Source: an uncultured Campylobacter sp. (GTDB lineage: Bacteria > Campylobacterota > Campylobacteria > Campylobacterales > Campylobacteraceae). Taken from it: a stretch of 53,114 nucleotides of DNA. This document shows positions 32,717-40,180 of this stretch, in pieces. Made by a program: the position numbers and the translations under genes. Each line of letters begins with the position of its first letter. The stretch's first letter is position 1. The notes beneath the pieces are model-generated. The model searched no databases and had not been told where the DNA came from. It was given only the letters and a program-made list of their open reading frames with translations. Location of the stretch: assembly GCF_938045775.1 (NCBI RefSeq), contig NZ_CALIBH010000230.1:1-53114 (forward strand). Reading direction: 5' to 3'.

Positions 32717-33867
32717 TGGCGGATAAAGAATTTACACAGATATGCAAGGAAATTTTAGCTATTGCAGAAAAAGTGTCTCCGTTGGCAGAGCAAACAAGGC
32801 AGCTTATGGAGAGGACAAAACAAGACAAAGAGGCAACCGAGCAAAACGCTGCGAGCGCAAAAAGTGCGAAACAAAAAGCAGAAGAGATACTTGCCTCGAT
32901 AGAAAAGCTTCAAGAGAAGATCAAATCTGCCGCGGATAAGGTAGAAAACGCGGGCGTACTTCTTGAGGAGCTAAAACTGCTTAAGGAGCAAATTAAAACC
33001 CTGCTTCAAAGCGGACTTATTAATGACGGGGAGCAAAGCGCTACTCAAACCTATAGTTCAAGACTAATTGAGCAAAAGCTAAAAACCAAGCTAAATAAAA
33101 CCGATCAAGCAGCAGATAGTGCAAAATTAGGTGGCGTAGCCGCCAGTAATTTTATGGAAAAAAGTAAATATAACCCAACAAACAACTCCCTTGCCAATAC
33201 CTTGGTATTAAGAGACGCAAACGGAGATTTCGCGGGCAGATACGTTACAGCAGGGCATTTTAAACTTACCGCTCCCGTGCAAAACAATATCTTTTCAAAA
33301 AACAATGAAATCCTCTTTAGAGTAGGTGCCTCGGATAATGACAATTATACAAGAGCGGTAGGTTTTTCACTGCTGTCCTCTACGATTCTACCAGTAGGCA
33401 CAATAATCACAAGTGCAAGGTCTACCGCACCTGATGGATTTTTACTATGCAGCGGAGCAGCGATATCCCGCACCGCCTATGCCGATTTGTTTTCGGCTAT
33501 CGGCACGGCATACGGAGCAGGGGACGGCTCAAGCACCTTCAATATCCCCGATCTACGAGGAGAGTTTATCCGCGGAGCTGATAATGGACGCGGGGTAGAT
33601 GGAGGCAGAGCTTTGGGCTCGACTCAAAGCGACGCCATAAGAAATATCACAGGACAATTCGCAGGATATGGAGATAGATTTTTGATAAACGAATTCTCAG
33701 GGGCATTCGGACATATCGGATACGCCTCCAGAAGAATATCAGTTGTGGGAGAGGACTATAATGAGACGTCTTACAATGGCGCAAATTTCGATGCTTCTCG
33801 CGTAGTACCTACTGCAAATGAAAACAGACCGCGCAACGTAGCGGTAAATTTCTATATCAAGTATTAA
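32716..33867 (+). CDS. Tail fibre with phage collar domain
   Basis: A 383-residue protein. The N terminus is a long coiled coil (QTRQLMERTKQDKEATEQ through LLEELKLLKEQIKTLL). Residues about 225-300 are a Phage Tail Collar domain (PF07484 type): PVGTIITSARSTAPDGFLLC, then GAAISRTAYADLFSAIG and FNIPDLRGEFIRGAD. The C terminus has RPRNVAVNFYIKY, the usual end of such fibres. It should be the receptor-binding or short tail fibre. Confidence 0.88.
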   Translation: MADKEFTQICKEILAIAEKVSPLAEQTRQLMERTKQDKEATEQNAASAKSAKQKAEEILASIEKLQEKIKSAADKVENAGVLLEELKLLKEQIKTLLQSGLINDGEQSATQTYSSRLIEQKLKTKLNKTDQAADSAKLGGVAASNFMEKSKYNPTNNSLANTLVLRDANGDFAGRYVTAGHFKLTAPVQNNIFSKNNEILFRVGASDNDNYTRAVGFSLLSSTILPVGTIITSARSTAPDGFLLCSGAAISRTAYADLFSAIGTAYGAGDGSSTFNIPDLRGEFIRGADNGRGVDGGRALGSTQSDAIRNITGQFAGYGDRFLINEFSGAFGHIGYASRRISVVGEDYNETSYNGANFDASRVVPTANENRPRNVAVNFYIKY

Positions 33868-33877
33868 GGAAAGGGCA

Positions 33878-34528
33878 ATGAAAATCTACAATTATGACGG
33901 GGCATCGGGAGAATATATAGGGCAAAGCGAGGCACAAAAAAGTCCGCTTGAGGAAAATGTATATTTAATCCCCGCTAATGCTACGGATAAGCAACCTCTA
34001 GCCTCTAAAAATGGCTTTGCGGTATGCTTTAAAGAGGGCGCTTGGCAATACATCAAAGATGAGCGTGGCAAAACATACTACGACGCAAACAATAATGAAG
34101 TAAAAATCACAAAGCTAGATCAAGACACTTCAGCCCTAAGCGAAACGCCAAAAGAGCCCTCAATCGAACAGCTACGCGAAGCAAAGACCGCAGAGCTTGC
34201 CGCTTGGACGCATTCGATGGGCGATAGTTGCAAGATCAACCTCAAGGATTTCGGCGTCATCAACGGAGGCTATCGCTATTTGCTGAATGTTGAGGCAATG
34301 ATCGATACCTTCGATAGCCTAGAAATTCGCGCGTTTCGTATGTATGACAACTCTATGAAAAAAATCAATGGACAAGAGGAGTTAAAGCGTATCAAAAAGG
34401 CTATTCAGATCGGAGGGCAAAAACTCCATACCCTCAAATGGCAGTATGAACTCAAAATTTCAAAAGCTAAAGATAAAAAAGAGCTTGACGCGATCACTTT
34501 CGCAGATACGATCGAGGTGGCGCTATGA
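33878..34528 (+). CDS. Tail fibre assembly-type protein (DUF4376-like)
   Basis: A 216-residue protein directly after the fibre gene. KIYNYDGASGEYIGQSEAQ and FKEGAWQYIKDERGKTYYD match the pattern of tail fibre assembly and DUF4376-type proteins, and EQLREAKTAELAAWTH opens the second domain, followed by helices with YRYLLNVEAMID. It probably assists folding of the fibre or forms part of its tip. Confidence 0.7.
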   Translation: MKIYNYDGASGEYIGQSEAQKSPLEENVYLIPANATDKQPLASKNGFAVCFKEGAWQYIKDERGKTYYDANNNEVKITKLDQDTSALSETPKEPSIEQLREAKTAELAAWTHSMGDSCKINLKDFGVINGGYRYLLNVEAMIDTFDSLEIRAFRMYDNSMKKINGQEELKRIKKAIQIGGQKLHTLKWQYELKISKAKDKKELDAITFADTIEVAL

Positions 34529-34584
34529 GCTACTTTCTGATTTTTCTCTCGGCGTTTGTCCTCTTCGCCGATAAGGAGCGATAA
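34525..34584 (+). CDS. 19-residue hydrophobic microprotein
   Basis: ATG at 34525 overlaps the upstream stop (ATGA) and its TAA overlaps the next ATG (TAATG). The peptide is one hydrophobic segment (SYFLIFLSAFVLFA) ending DKER. The codons for DKER contain AAGGAG, the ribosome-binding site of the next gene. It may be a coupling leader or a real lysis microprotein. Confidence 0.4.
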   Translation: MSYFLIFLSAFVLFADKER

Positions 34585-35120
34585 TGTTTTGGATACTCAA
34601 TAGGCTGCGCGGCCGTTATACATACTTCGCAAAGCTTAACGCTTTGGTGGTGGCACTTTTGATATTTGCCTTTTTGGGGAATTTCTACCTCGCGATCATC
34701 TGTGGGCTAGGCTATCTTGCAGGCGAAAGCAAAGGTTGGGGAGTATGGGTAGGTGCACTTGTAACCCACGGCAGCTACACAAGCGAGCATGAAGTAAAAT
34801 TTATCGAGCGCATCGCTCGCAAGATCGTCAAAGACCCGCGCGCGCATTGGCTGGGCTATTGCCGCGTATGTTTGTTTTTGCGCGGTCTGCTTTGGTGGCT
34901 GCCCGTTTTCGTGCCGCTGCTCTTTGCGGGCATTTACGGCGCGCCGTTTCTAGCCGTAGCTCTTGCGGCAGGCTTCCCGCTTGCTTGTGAGCTAGGATAT
35001 CGCACGAAATTTAGCTTCGCTTTTAAGAAATTTGAGGTTAAAACCGCGTGGGCTAGGCAGGAGCTCTTTTATGGGGCTATGCAGGACGCGGCATTTATAA
35101 TCTTGTGGGTAATGATATGA
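34584..35120 (+). CDS. Multi-pass membrane protein of the late operon
   Basis: A 178-residue protein with four likely transmembrane segments (LVVALLIFAFLGNFYLAIICG, LRGLLWWLPVFVPLLFAGIYG, FLAVALAAGFPLAC and a final AAFIILWVMI). It stands directly before the spanin genes, so a holin, antiholin or superinfection-related role is possible, but I recognise no family. Overlaps the next gene by 4 bp. Confidence 0.6.
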   Translation: MFWILNRLRGRYTYFAKLNALVVALLIFAFLGNFYLAIICGLGYLAGESKGWGVWVGALVTHGSYTSEHEVKFIERIARKIVKDPRAHWLGYCRVCLFLRGLLWWLPVFVPLLFAGIYGAPFLAVALAAGFPLACELGYRTKFSFAFKKFEVKTAWARQELFYGAMQDAAFIILWVMI

Positions 35121-35449
35121 GCTTTAAAATTTACGCAATTTTAGGCGCGGTAATTGCGCTGCTTCTTGGAGCGCTAAAGTTTCAATCTTGGCAAGCAAGC
35201 AAGCTGGAAGCTGAGATTTTGGCTCAAAAAGCACAGATCGAAGCACTAAAGCAGCAAGTGGGGCAAAGAGATAAGCAGATGGAGCAAATCTCACAAGCCG
35301 CGCAGCAAAAAGACGCGCTAAGCAAGGATTTGGCTCAAATTAAGAGGCAAATAGCTTTAAAGGCTAGGAAAGGGGGCGGGGATGAAATTTCAAGCGAGCT
35401 TAACGCTAGCGCTAATTTTGTGCTTGAGCGGCTGCGCGAGCGCCCCTAA
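35117..35449 (+). CDS. Rz-like inner-membrane spanin
   Basis: A 110-residue protein from the ATG at 35117 (ATGA overlap with the previous stop). One N-terminal transmembrane helix (IYAILGAVIALLLGAL) precedes a long periplasmic coiled coil rich in Gln and Lys, the standard i-spanin design. The lipoprotein gene that begins inside its 3' end in another frame is the matching o-spanin. Confidence 0.82.
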   Translation: MSFKIYAILGAVIALLLGALKFQSWQASKLEAEILAQKAQIEALKQQVGQRDKQMEQISQAAQQKDALSKDLAQIKRQIALKARKGGGDEISSELNASANFVLERLRERP

Positions 35450-35609
35450 TTGCACCAAGCCGCCGCAGTATCTATTAGCCGTGCCGCGCATAGACGCGAA
35501 CCGCACTATCCGCAGCCAAGCAGACGCCGCGGAATTGATGCTTGATCTATACGAGGCTTACGCGAAGTGTGCGATTAACCTAGAAAGCATAAGGAAGCTA
35601 AATGAATGA
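35382..35609 (+). CDS. Rz1-like outer-membrane spanin lipoprotein
   Basis: A 75-residue lipoprotein embedded in a different frame across the end of the i-spanin gene. Signal peptide with lipobox LSGC (Cys18), then a short mature part with APNCTKPPQYL. Nested or overlapping Rz/Rz1 pairs are typical; together they fuse inner and outer membranes in the last lysis step. Confidence 0.82.
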   Translation: MKFQASLTLALILCLSGCASAPNCTKPPQYLLAVPRIDANRTIRSQADAAELMLDLYEAYAKCAINLESIRKLNE

Positions 35610-35961
35610 CCTAAACAGCCTATTCGACAAAATTTATTGGGGGTGTATGATGGCACTAGCAATAGCAATCACCGCACTGCGGACTATGTCAAAGAAAAGG
35701 AAAAGCAAATTTGCCTATATCGTAGCATTTTTATCGGGCTTTCTAAGCTCGATTACTCTTTGCTACTTCGGATCGGAATTTACCCTATTTATGACGGGGA
35801 ACACTCGTTTTGGATTAGCGGTAGGCGGGTTTTTTGCTTGGGTAGGCGCCGATGCCGTAAAAAATTGGGCTGAAAAATTCGTCTGCTCTAAGCTAGGCAT
35901 CGATAGGCGAATGGGCGAGGATGATTTTAGGGAGGATGAGTATGAAGATAAAGATAAGTAG
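35602..35961 (+). CDS. Holin (LydA-like)
   Basis: A 119-residue protein with three hydrophobic segments (CMMALAIAITAL, AYIVAFLSGFLSSITLCYF, FGLAVGGFFAWVGADAV) and a charged C terminus, resembling LydA/holin class II-III proteins: a conserved G-FFAW-G-DA-K pattern near the third segment. It lies inside the lysis cassette between the spanins and the lysozyme. Holins set lysis time by forming membrane holes. Confidence 0.72.
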   Translation: MNDLNSLFDKIYWGCMMALAIAITALRTMSKKRKSKFAYIVAFLSGFLSSITLCYFGSEFTLFMTGNTRFGLAVGGFFAWVGADAVKNWAEKFVCSKLGIDRRMGEDDFREDEYEDKDK

Positions 35962-36362
35962 ATTTAAAAGTATCCATGACGGCACGATCGGCAAGCTAAC
36001 GATCACGGACGACGGAAAGAGGCTTTTTGAATGCTTTACCCTTGAGCCCGCGGGCGGCGATACTACGCAGAGCGGCAAGGATAGGCGCATACCGGCAGGC
36101 AGGTATCAAATGCAGTGGCACAATAGCCCGAGCCAGAAGCGAATGTGTCCACTTCTATACAATGAGCTGGTGCCGAAAGAGCGCTACATTCTCATTCACC
36201 CCGGCAATTTCCCGAAAGATACTGCAGGCTGCATTTTAGTAGGTGAAAATTATACCGCCGCGGGGGGTTAGCAACTCGATAAAAACCTATAACTCTTTTT
36301 TCAAAATTTGCATAGGCAAACACATAGAATTCATAGAGATCACAAACGAGGAGGGGATATGA
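35942..36362 (+). pseudogene. DUF5675 family protein, frameshifted at a G6 tract
   Basis: From ATG at 35942 (GGAGG upstream) the frame encodes a DUF5675-type domain: LTITDDGKRLFECFTLEP, RRIPAGRYQMQWHNSP, ERYILIHPGNFPKDTAGCI. It stops early at TAG 36269-36271, immediately after six G at 36262-36267. Skipping one base there opens a continuation (VSNSIKTYNSFFKICIGKH) that gives the normal C terminus and stops at 36360-36362, overlapping the lysozyme ATG as ATGA. So the present sequence is off-frame relative to the expected protein, by mutation, sequencing error or slippage. Members occur in phage lysis regions; role unproven. Confidence 0.75.
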
Positions 36363-36799
36363 GCCTCATCGAAAATATCAAAATCCACGAGGGCTATCGC
36401 AGAGAGATATACAAAGATAGCCTCGGAAAGGCTACAATAGGATACGGCTTTTTGGTAGCCGCTCTTAGCCCCGACGAGCTCAAGCTCAACGGCGGCAAGG
36501 CGGAGCCGATGAGTAAAGAGGTAGCGGAAAAAATCTTAAATTTAAAAGTTGCGAGGCTCAAAAAACGGCTCTTTCAGTGTTTGCCGTGGCTTGCGGACAA
36601 GCCGCAAAACGTGCAGGATACCCTAATCGAAATGGCATATCAGCTAGGGCTTGCGGGGCTCTTAGGTTTCCGTCATACCTTAGGCTGCATAGAAGCAGGC
36701 GATTACGCACAGGCGGCTAAGAATTTAAAAGCAAGCTTGCTTTATCGCCAGACCCCAAAAAGGGTTGAGGGCTACATAAAAGGACTGAAAAATGGCTGA
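36359..36799 (+). CDS. Endolysin, T4-lysozyme type (GH24)
   Basis: A 146-residue muramidase. The catalytic triad spacing is exact: Glu11 in IHEGYR, Asp20 in YKDSLG and Thr26 in KATIGYG. The rest has the family's helical lobe (LIEMAYQLGLAGLLGFRHTL). It hydrolyses the MurNAc-GlcNAc bond of peptidoglycan. No signal peptide is seen, so it needs the holin for access. The start overlaps the end of the DUF5675 frame. Confidence 0.92.
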   Translation: MSLIENIKIHEGYRREIYKDSLGKATIGYGFLVAALSPDELKLNGGKAEPMSKEVAEKILNLKVARLKKRLFQCLPWLADKPQNVQDTLIEMAYQLGLAGLLGFRHTLGCIEAGDYAQAAKNLKASLLYRQTPKRVEGYIKGLKNG

Positions 36800-37373
36800 T
36801 TACAAGGAAGCATATAGCGAGCTTTACAAGCGCGTGCTCGGCGACACTATGGCGGCAGATACGCCGTATCAAAAATTTACCGCCAAGATCGATGAATACA
36901 TGCAGCTTTACGGACTACATAACGATAAGAAATTCGATATGCTCTGTAACACCCTCGTTTCGATGACGCAGAGCGTAACGACGAGCAGTCAAGAGATCGC
37001 CCTGCGACTTCTTAGCGAGAGCGAGGAGTTGCCTTTGCGAAAACAGCAGCTCGAAGCTCAAGTAAAAATAGCCGATGCCGATGTCAAACTCAAAGAACGC
37101 GAGCTTGATCTGATGGAGAAAAAGCTAAATTTGGCAGATCGGGAGGCGGCATTTAACGAGGCGCGCACGGCCCTAATAAAAGAGCAGACCAATAGCGAAA
37201 AAAAGCGCGGGCAAGCGATAGACAGAGAAATCAAAAGCTACGATGATAAACTAAGAATCCAAGAGGCAAGCTTGCTAAAAGATAGCGTATTTGGCTACTC
37301 CGTAGGAGGGCTAAATCCGCCCGCAGAGATGACAACTAAAATGTTTAATGCAATCGATAGGATTACTCCGTAA
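36792..37373 (+). CDS. Coiled-coil late protein, possible internal virion protein
   Basis: A 193-residue protein with a long coiled coil (about residues 75-150: LPLRKQQLEAQVKIADADVK and onward) flanked by short hydrophobic ends. It overlaps the lysozyme gene by 8 bp and the next gene by 1 bp. Helical proteins of this sort next to giant late proteins in podoviruses are internal core or ejection proteins. No family is recognised. Confidence 0.55.
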   Translation: MADYKEAYSELYKRVLGDTMAADTPYQKFTAKIDEYMQLYGLHNDKKFDMLCNTLVSMTQSVTTSSQEIALRLLSESEELPLRKQQLEAQVKIADADVKLKERELDLMEKKLNLADREAAFNEARTALIKEQTNSEKKRGQAIDREIKSYDDKLRIQEASLLKDSVFGYSVGGLNPPAEMTTKMFNAIDRITP

Positions 37374-38905
37374 TGCGTAGCGAAGCCGCGGCTTTTTATC
37401 GTAACCCATCGGGCGATGTGGTAGCCGATGCTACCAACGGGATGATCTACTCGGCGGTCGCGTATAATAAAATTTGTGAGTATTTGCATAAGCAGTTGGT
37501 AAGAAAAGGGCGCGCACCGCAGCAGATATTTATAGATACGCAAAAATGGGGGCGGGTATATTACTGCAGAGATCTTGTTCCCCACGAGTTTGATAGACGC
37601 TATTATGTAGGTGGCTATCGCCTAGATACGGGCGGGCTTCAGCCCTATGCTTACGAGGGAGGCGACAATTTAGGGCTATCTCAATTTTTTGCGGGGCAAA
37701 AGCCAACCGCACCCTACTCCGGACCTAGCGACGGACAGATAACAGATTATTTTTGGATCAAGAAAACAAAATTTAGCAACTTCAGGATTGCCTGCAAATA
37801 TAGCGGGCGATGGAATCAATATGAAATTTATCGTTTTTTTTCTTTAAATCGGAATCGTCCGATTGAAAAAATAATAGCGCTTTGCGGTATTACCAATTAT
37901 CAAATCGTAAAGGAATTTTACAATGAAACAAAAAATATGGGCGGCGAGTTTATAGACCTCGACGAGGGAATTTGCTATTTTTACTATATGTGGTTTCCCG
38001 ATCCCAATCATCAAGAGGGGGAACATGGAGGGAGACCATCTAAAATGCGTCTTGGTTGCACCGCATATCCTCTTTTTTATGCGGATAGTAATTCTCCCGT
38101 AATGGGCTCTAGAAAATGGGTCAAAAAGTGGAGCCAAATGTATAAATTGGTATATGATAGGAAATCCAAAGGCAAATTTGGCAAATGGGGGCCTATAATC
38201 AGTTTTGGCTTAATAGCGATAACCTTTGTGCTGACGGCTGTAACCGTCGGCACATACGGACCTGCGGCAGGCGCTACAATAGGCGCGCTAACAGGAGGCA
38301 CAGGCGCTGTTACGCTAGGAGGAGTGATGTCGATCCTTGCAGTCGCTGGCGCCATAGGCGGGTTTATAGCTACGATAGGCTCTATTGCAGGAAATAAAGG
38401 CTTATCTAAAATTGGGCGCATAGCGGGTTTTATCGGCGCAATAGGCTCGATCTATCTCTCCGTAAAATCTCTTTTTACCCAATCCGTCGCCGCTCAAAAC
38501 GCGAGCACCGCGACAAATCAAGCCGTAGCCGGAGCCAGTGGAGCAAATCAAACCTGCCAGCTCTACAACGGCGTAAGCGTGAGCTCTTGGGCTGGCACAA
38601 ACGCGGGCGCGAGCTCTGCGGTAAATGCGGCACAAGGGGCATCTATCGGTGGATTTGCCGCCGCAGGAGCTACTAGCACGTCACAGCTTTACCTCACTAC
38701 CGCACTGAAAGTAGTAGGTATAGGCAGCAAGGCTTTTGCTTTGGTGCAAGATATACGCTCGGAATTTCGCAAACACGGCGACACGCAAGATACCGATATG
38801 CAAGAGCAGAGCGAGGAGGAAAAGGTCGTGAGCGTGAACTCCGATGCGGATATGGATGAGGAGCACGCAAAAAAGGCGCTTTTACGAGCGCGACGTCGAA
38901 TATGA
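37373..38905 (+). CDS. Late structural protein with Gly/Ala-rich hydrophobic core
   Basis: A 510-residue protein. Residues 1-250 look like a mixed alpha/beta domain rich in Tyr and Arg (GRVYYCRDLVPHEFDRRYYVGGYRL). Residues 280-360 are a long Gly/Ala hydrophobic stretch that could insert in membranes (PAAGATIGALTGGTGAVTL, IGGFIATIGSIAG). An acidic tail follows. This fits an ejected or pore-forming virion protein. A second frame at the 3' end may give an alternative C terminus (38844-38966). Confidence 0.6.
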   Translation: MRSEAAAFYRNPSGDVVADATNGMIYSAVAYNKICEYLHKQLVRKGRAPQQIFIDTQKWGRVYYCRDLVPHEFDRRYYVGGYRLDTGGLQPYAYEGGDNLGLSQFFAGQKPTAPYSGPSDGQITDYFWIKKTKFSNFRIACKYSGRWNQYEIYRFFSLNRNRPIEKIIALCGITNYQIVKEFYNETKNMGGEFIDLDEGICYFYYMWFPDPNHQEGEHGGRPSKMRLGCTAYPLFYADSNSPVMGSRKWVKKWSQMYKLVYDRKSKGKFGKWGPIISFGLIAITFVLTAVTVGTYGPAAGATIGALTGGTGAVTLGGVMSILAVAGAIGGFIATIGSIAGNKGLSKIGRIAGFIGAIGSIYLSVKSLFTQSVAAQNASTATNQAVAGASGANQTCQLYNGVSVSSWAGTNAGASSAVNAAQGASIGGFAAAGATSTSQLYLTTALKVVGIGSKAFALVQDIRSEFRKHGDTQDTDMQEQSEEEKVVSVNSDADMDEEHAKKALLRARRRI

Positions 38906-38966
38906 CTTGGGTTTAGAGGGCGGCACACTAATATCAATCGACGATAGTTTATTGGCAGAAACATAG
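38844..38966 (+). CDS. 40-codon overlapping frame at the 3' end of the 510-residue protein (tentative)
   Basis: In the +1 frame relative to the main gene, ATG at 38844 runs to TAG at 38964-38966. The part beyond the main stop encodes RFYERDVEYDLGLEGGTLIS, which reads like genuine protein. Either a short overlapping gene, or the original C terminus of the main protein lost by a one-base change in the six-A run at about 38869-38874. Confidence 0.35.
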   Translation: MRIWMRSTQKRRFYERDVEYDLGLEGGTLISIDDSLLAET

Positions 38967-39059
38967 AGCGTTTTTTACGCGACTAAATTCGCGCTCGATA
39001 TAGAAAAAATAGGAAATAAAAAGATACTTTTTATATAAATTTGTTTGAAAGGATCAAAG

Positions 39060-39296
39060 ATGTGGGATTGGCTTAAATCGGCAGGCGGGTTTTTTAAAAA
39101 TAATGCAGACGCTCTTAGTGGACTTGGGACTATCGCAAGCGGACTGGGGAATGCATATAGCGCTTATCAAGCAAATAAGCTTGCAAAAAAGACATACGAT
39201 CTTAACGCAGATATTTTAAGAGGAGAGCAAGAACGCAGAAAGAAGCAGCAAGAAAACCTCGATAAAGCGTGGGCTAGCTCTAGTTACGGAGCATAA
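39060..39296 (+). CDS. Small late protein
   Basis: A 78-residue protein from the ATG at 39060 (GAAAGGATC upstream). WDWLKSAGGFFKNNADALSGL and GTIASGLGNAYSAYQANKLAKK give an amphipathic, Gly/Ala-rich helix and then a charged coiled-coil tail. It resembles small internal or tail proteins that precede giant virion proteins, by position only. Confidence 0.55.
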   Translation: MWDWLKSAGGFFKNNADALSGLGTIASGLGNAYSAYQANKLAKKTYDLNADILRGEQERRKKQQENLDKAWASSSYGA

Positions 39297-39307
39297 AGGA
39301 GGCTAAT

Positions 39308-40180
39308 ATGGGCTGGTATAACATAAGATATCTACGAGAGCCGAGAGGTGATACCTCTGTGGGCATAGGGCAGGGGGTCGCCGCGATCGGCGATAGCCTA
39401 ACCAAGCTCGGCGAGCTTGGACACGCCAGAGAGAAGTTCGATTCAGACCTTGCGCGCCAAGCGCGAGCCGAAAAGATGGAGGCCGATAAGTTTGACTACC
39501 TAAAATTTAAGGATGATCGGGATTACGGGCTGGATAAAAAGAAGCTCGATCACACTATCCTTAAAGACGATAGGGATTATGGACTGGATAGGGCGAAGCT
39601 CGATCACACCATCTTTAAGGACAACAGAGACTACGGCCTTTCTGTGGCTAGGCTTAACGCAGAGCTTACCGAACAAGGTCGAAAGCGAGCCAAAGAGGAG
39701 TCCGAAGCTGCGGCAAAGGTTCAGCAAACGGCGGATAACGTAGCCTATCTACGCAAACTCTACCCGAAAGAAACGGCGGGTTATACCGATGAGGAGCTTG
39801 GAAAGTGGGGAAATAATCTCGAGAAAAACTTTAAAGAGAATAAGGTCGATATATTCAAGAAAAATATCCCGGTGGATTCCAAATTTGTTGAGCAATATGG
39901 TGATAGCGGTCACGTAACTTGGGACGACAAAGGAAACTATTATACCGATCCTTGGCTTATGGAAAAGGTAAATATCGATAAGCAGCGCGAGGCTCGCCAG
40001 ATGGAGCAGCTAAGCAATCCCGATAATCGCCTCGCCAATATCAAAACGCTGGTAGGCGGAGGGATGAGTTTTAGCGACGCCAGTGCTAGGGTAGATCAAG
40101 CGATCGAGTGGAAAAAGAAAAACCCGAACGCTAAATTTAGCTCCGTGCTTGATAGCGATATGGATGACGGAGCGAACTGA
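39308..40180 (+). CDS. Helical virion protein with three 18-residue tandem repeats
   Basis: A 290-residue protein. Residues 67-84, 85-102 and 103-116 are tandem copies of an 18-residue unit (FKDDRDYGLDKKKLDHTI and variants; the third is partial). The rest is charged and helical. AAAGGAGG precedes the ATG; it overlaps the giant gene by one base, so they are co-translated. It may be a core protein working with the 2443-residue protein. Confidence 0.6.
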   Translation: MGWYNIRYLREPRGDTSVGIGQGVAAIGDSLTKLGELGHAREKFDSDLARQARAEKMEADKFDYLKFKDDRDYGLDKKKLDHTILKDDRDYGLDRAKLDHTIFKDNRDYGLSVARLNAELTEQGRKRAKEESEAAAKVQQTADNVAYLRKLYPKETAGYTDEELGKWGNNLEKNFKENKVDIFKKNIPVDSKFVEQYGDSGHVTWDDKGNYYTDPWLMEKVNIDKQREARQMEQLSNPDNRLANIKTLVGGGMSFSDASARVDQAIEWKKKNPNAKFSSVLDSDMDDGAN

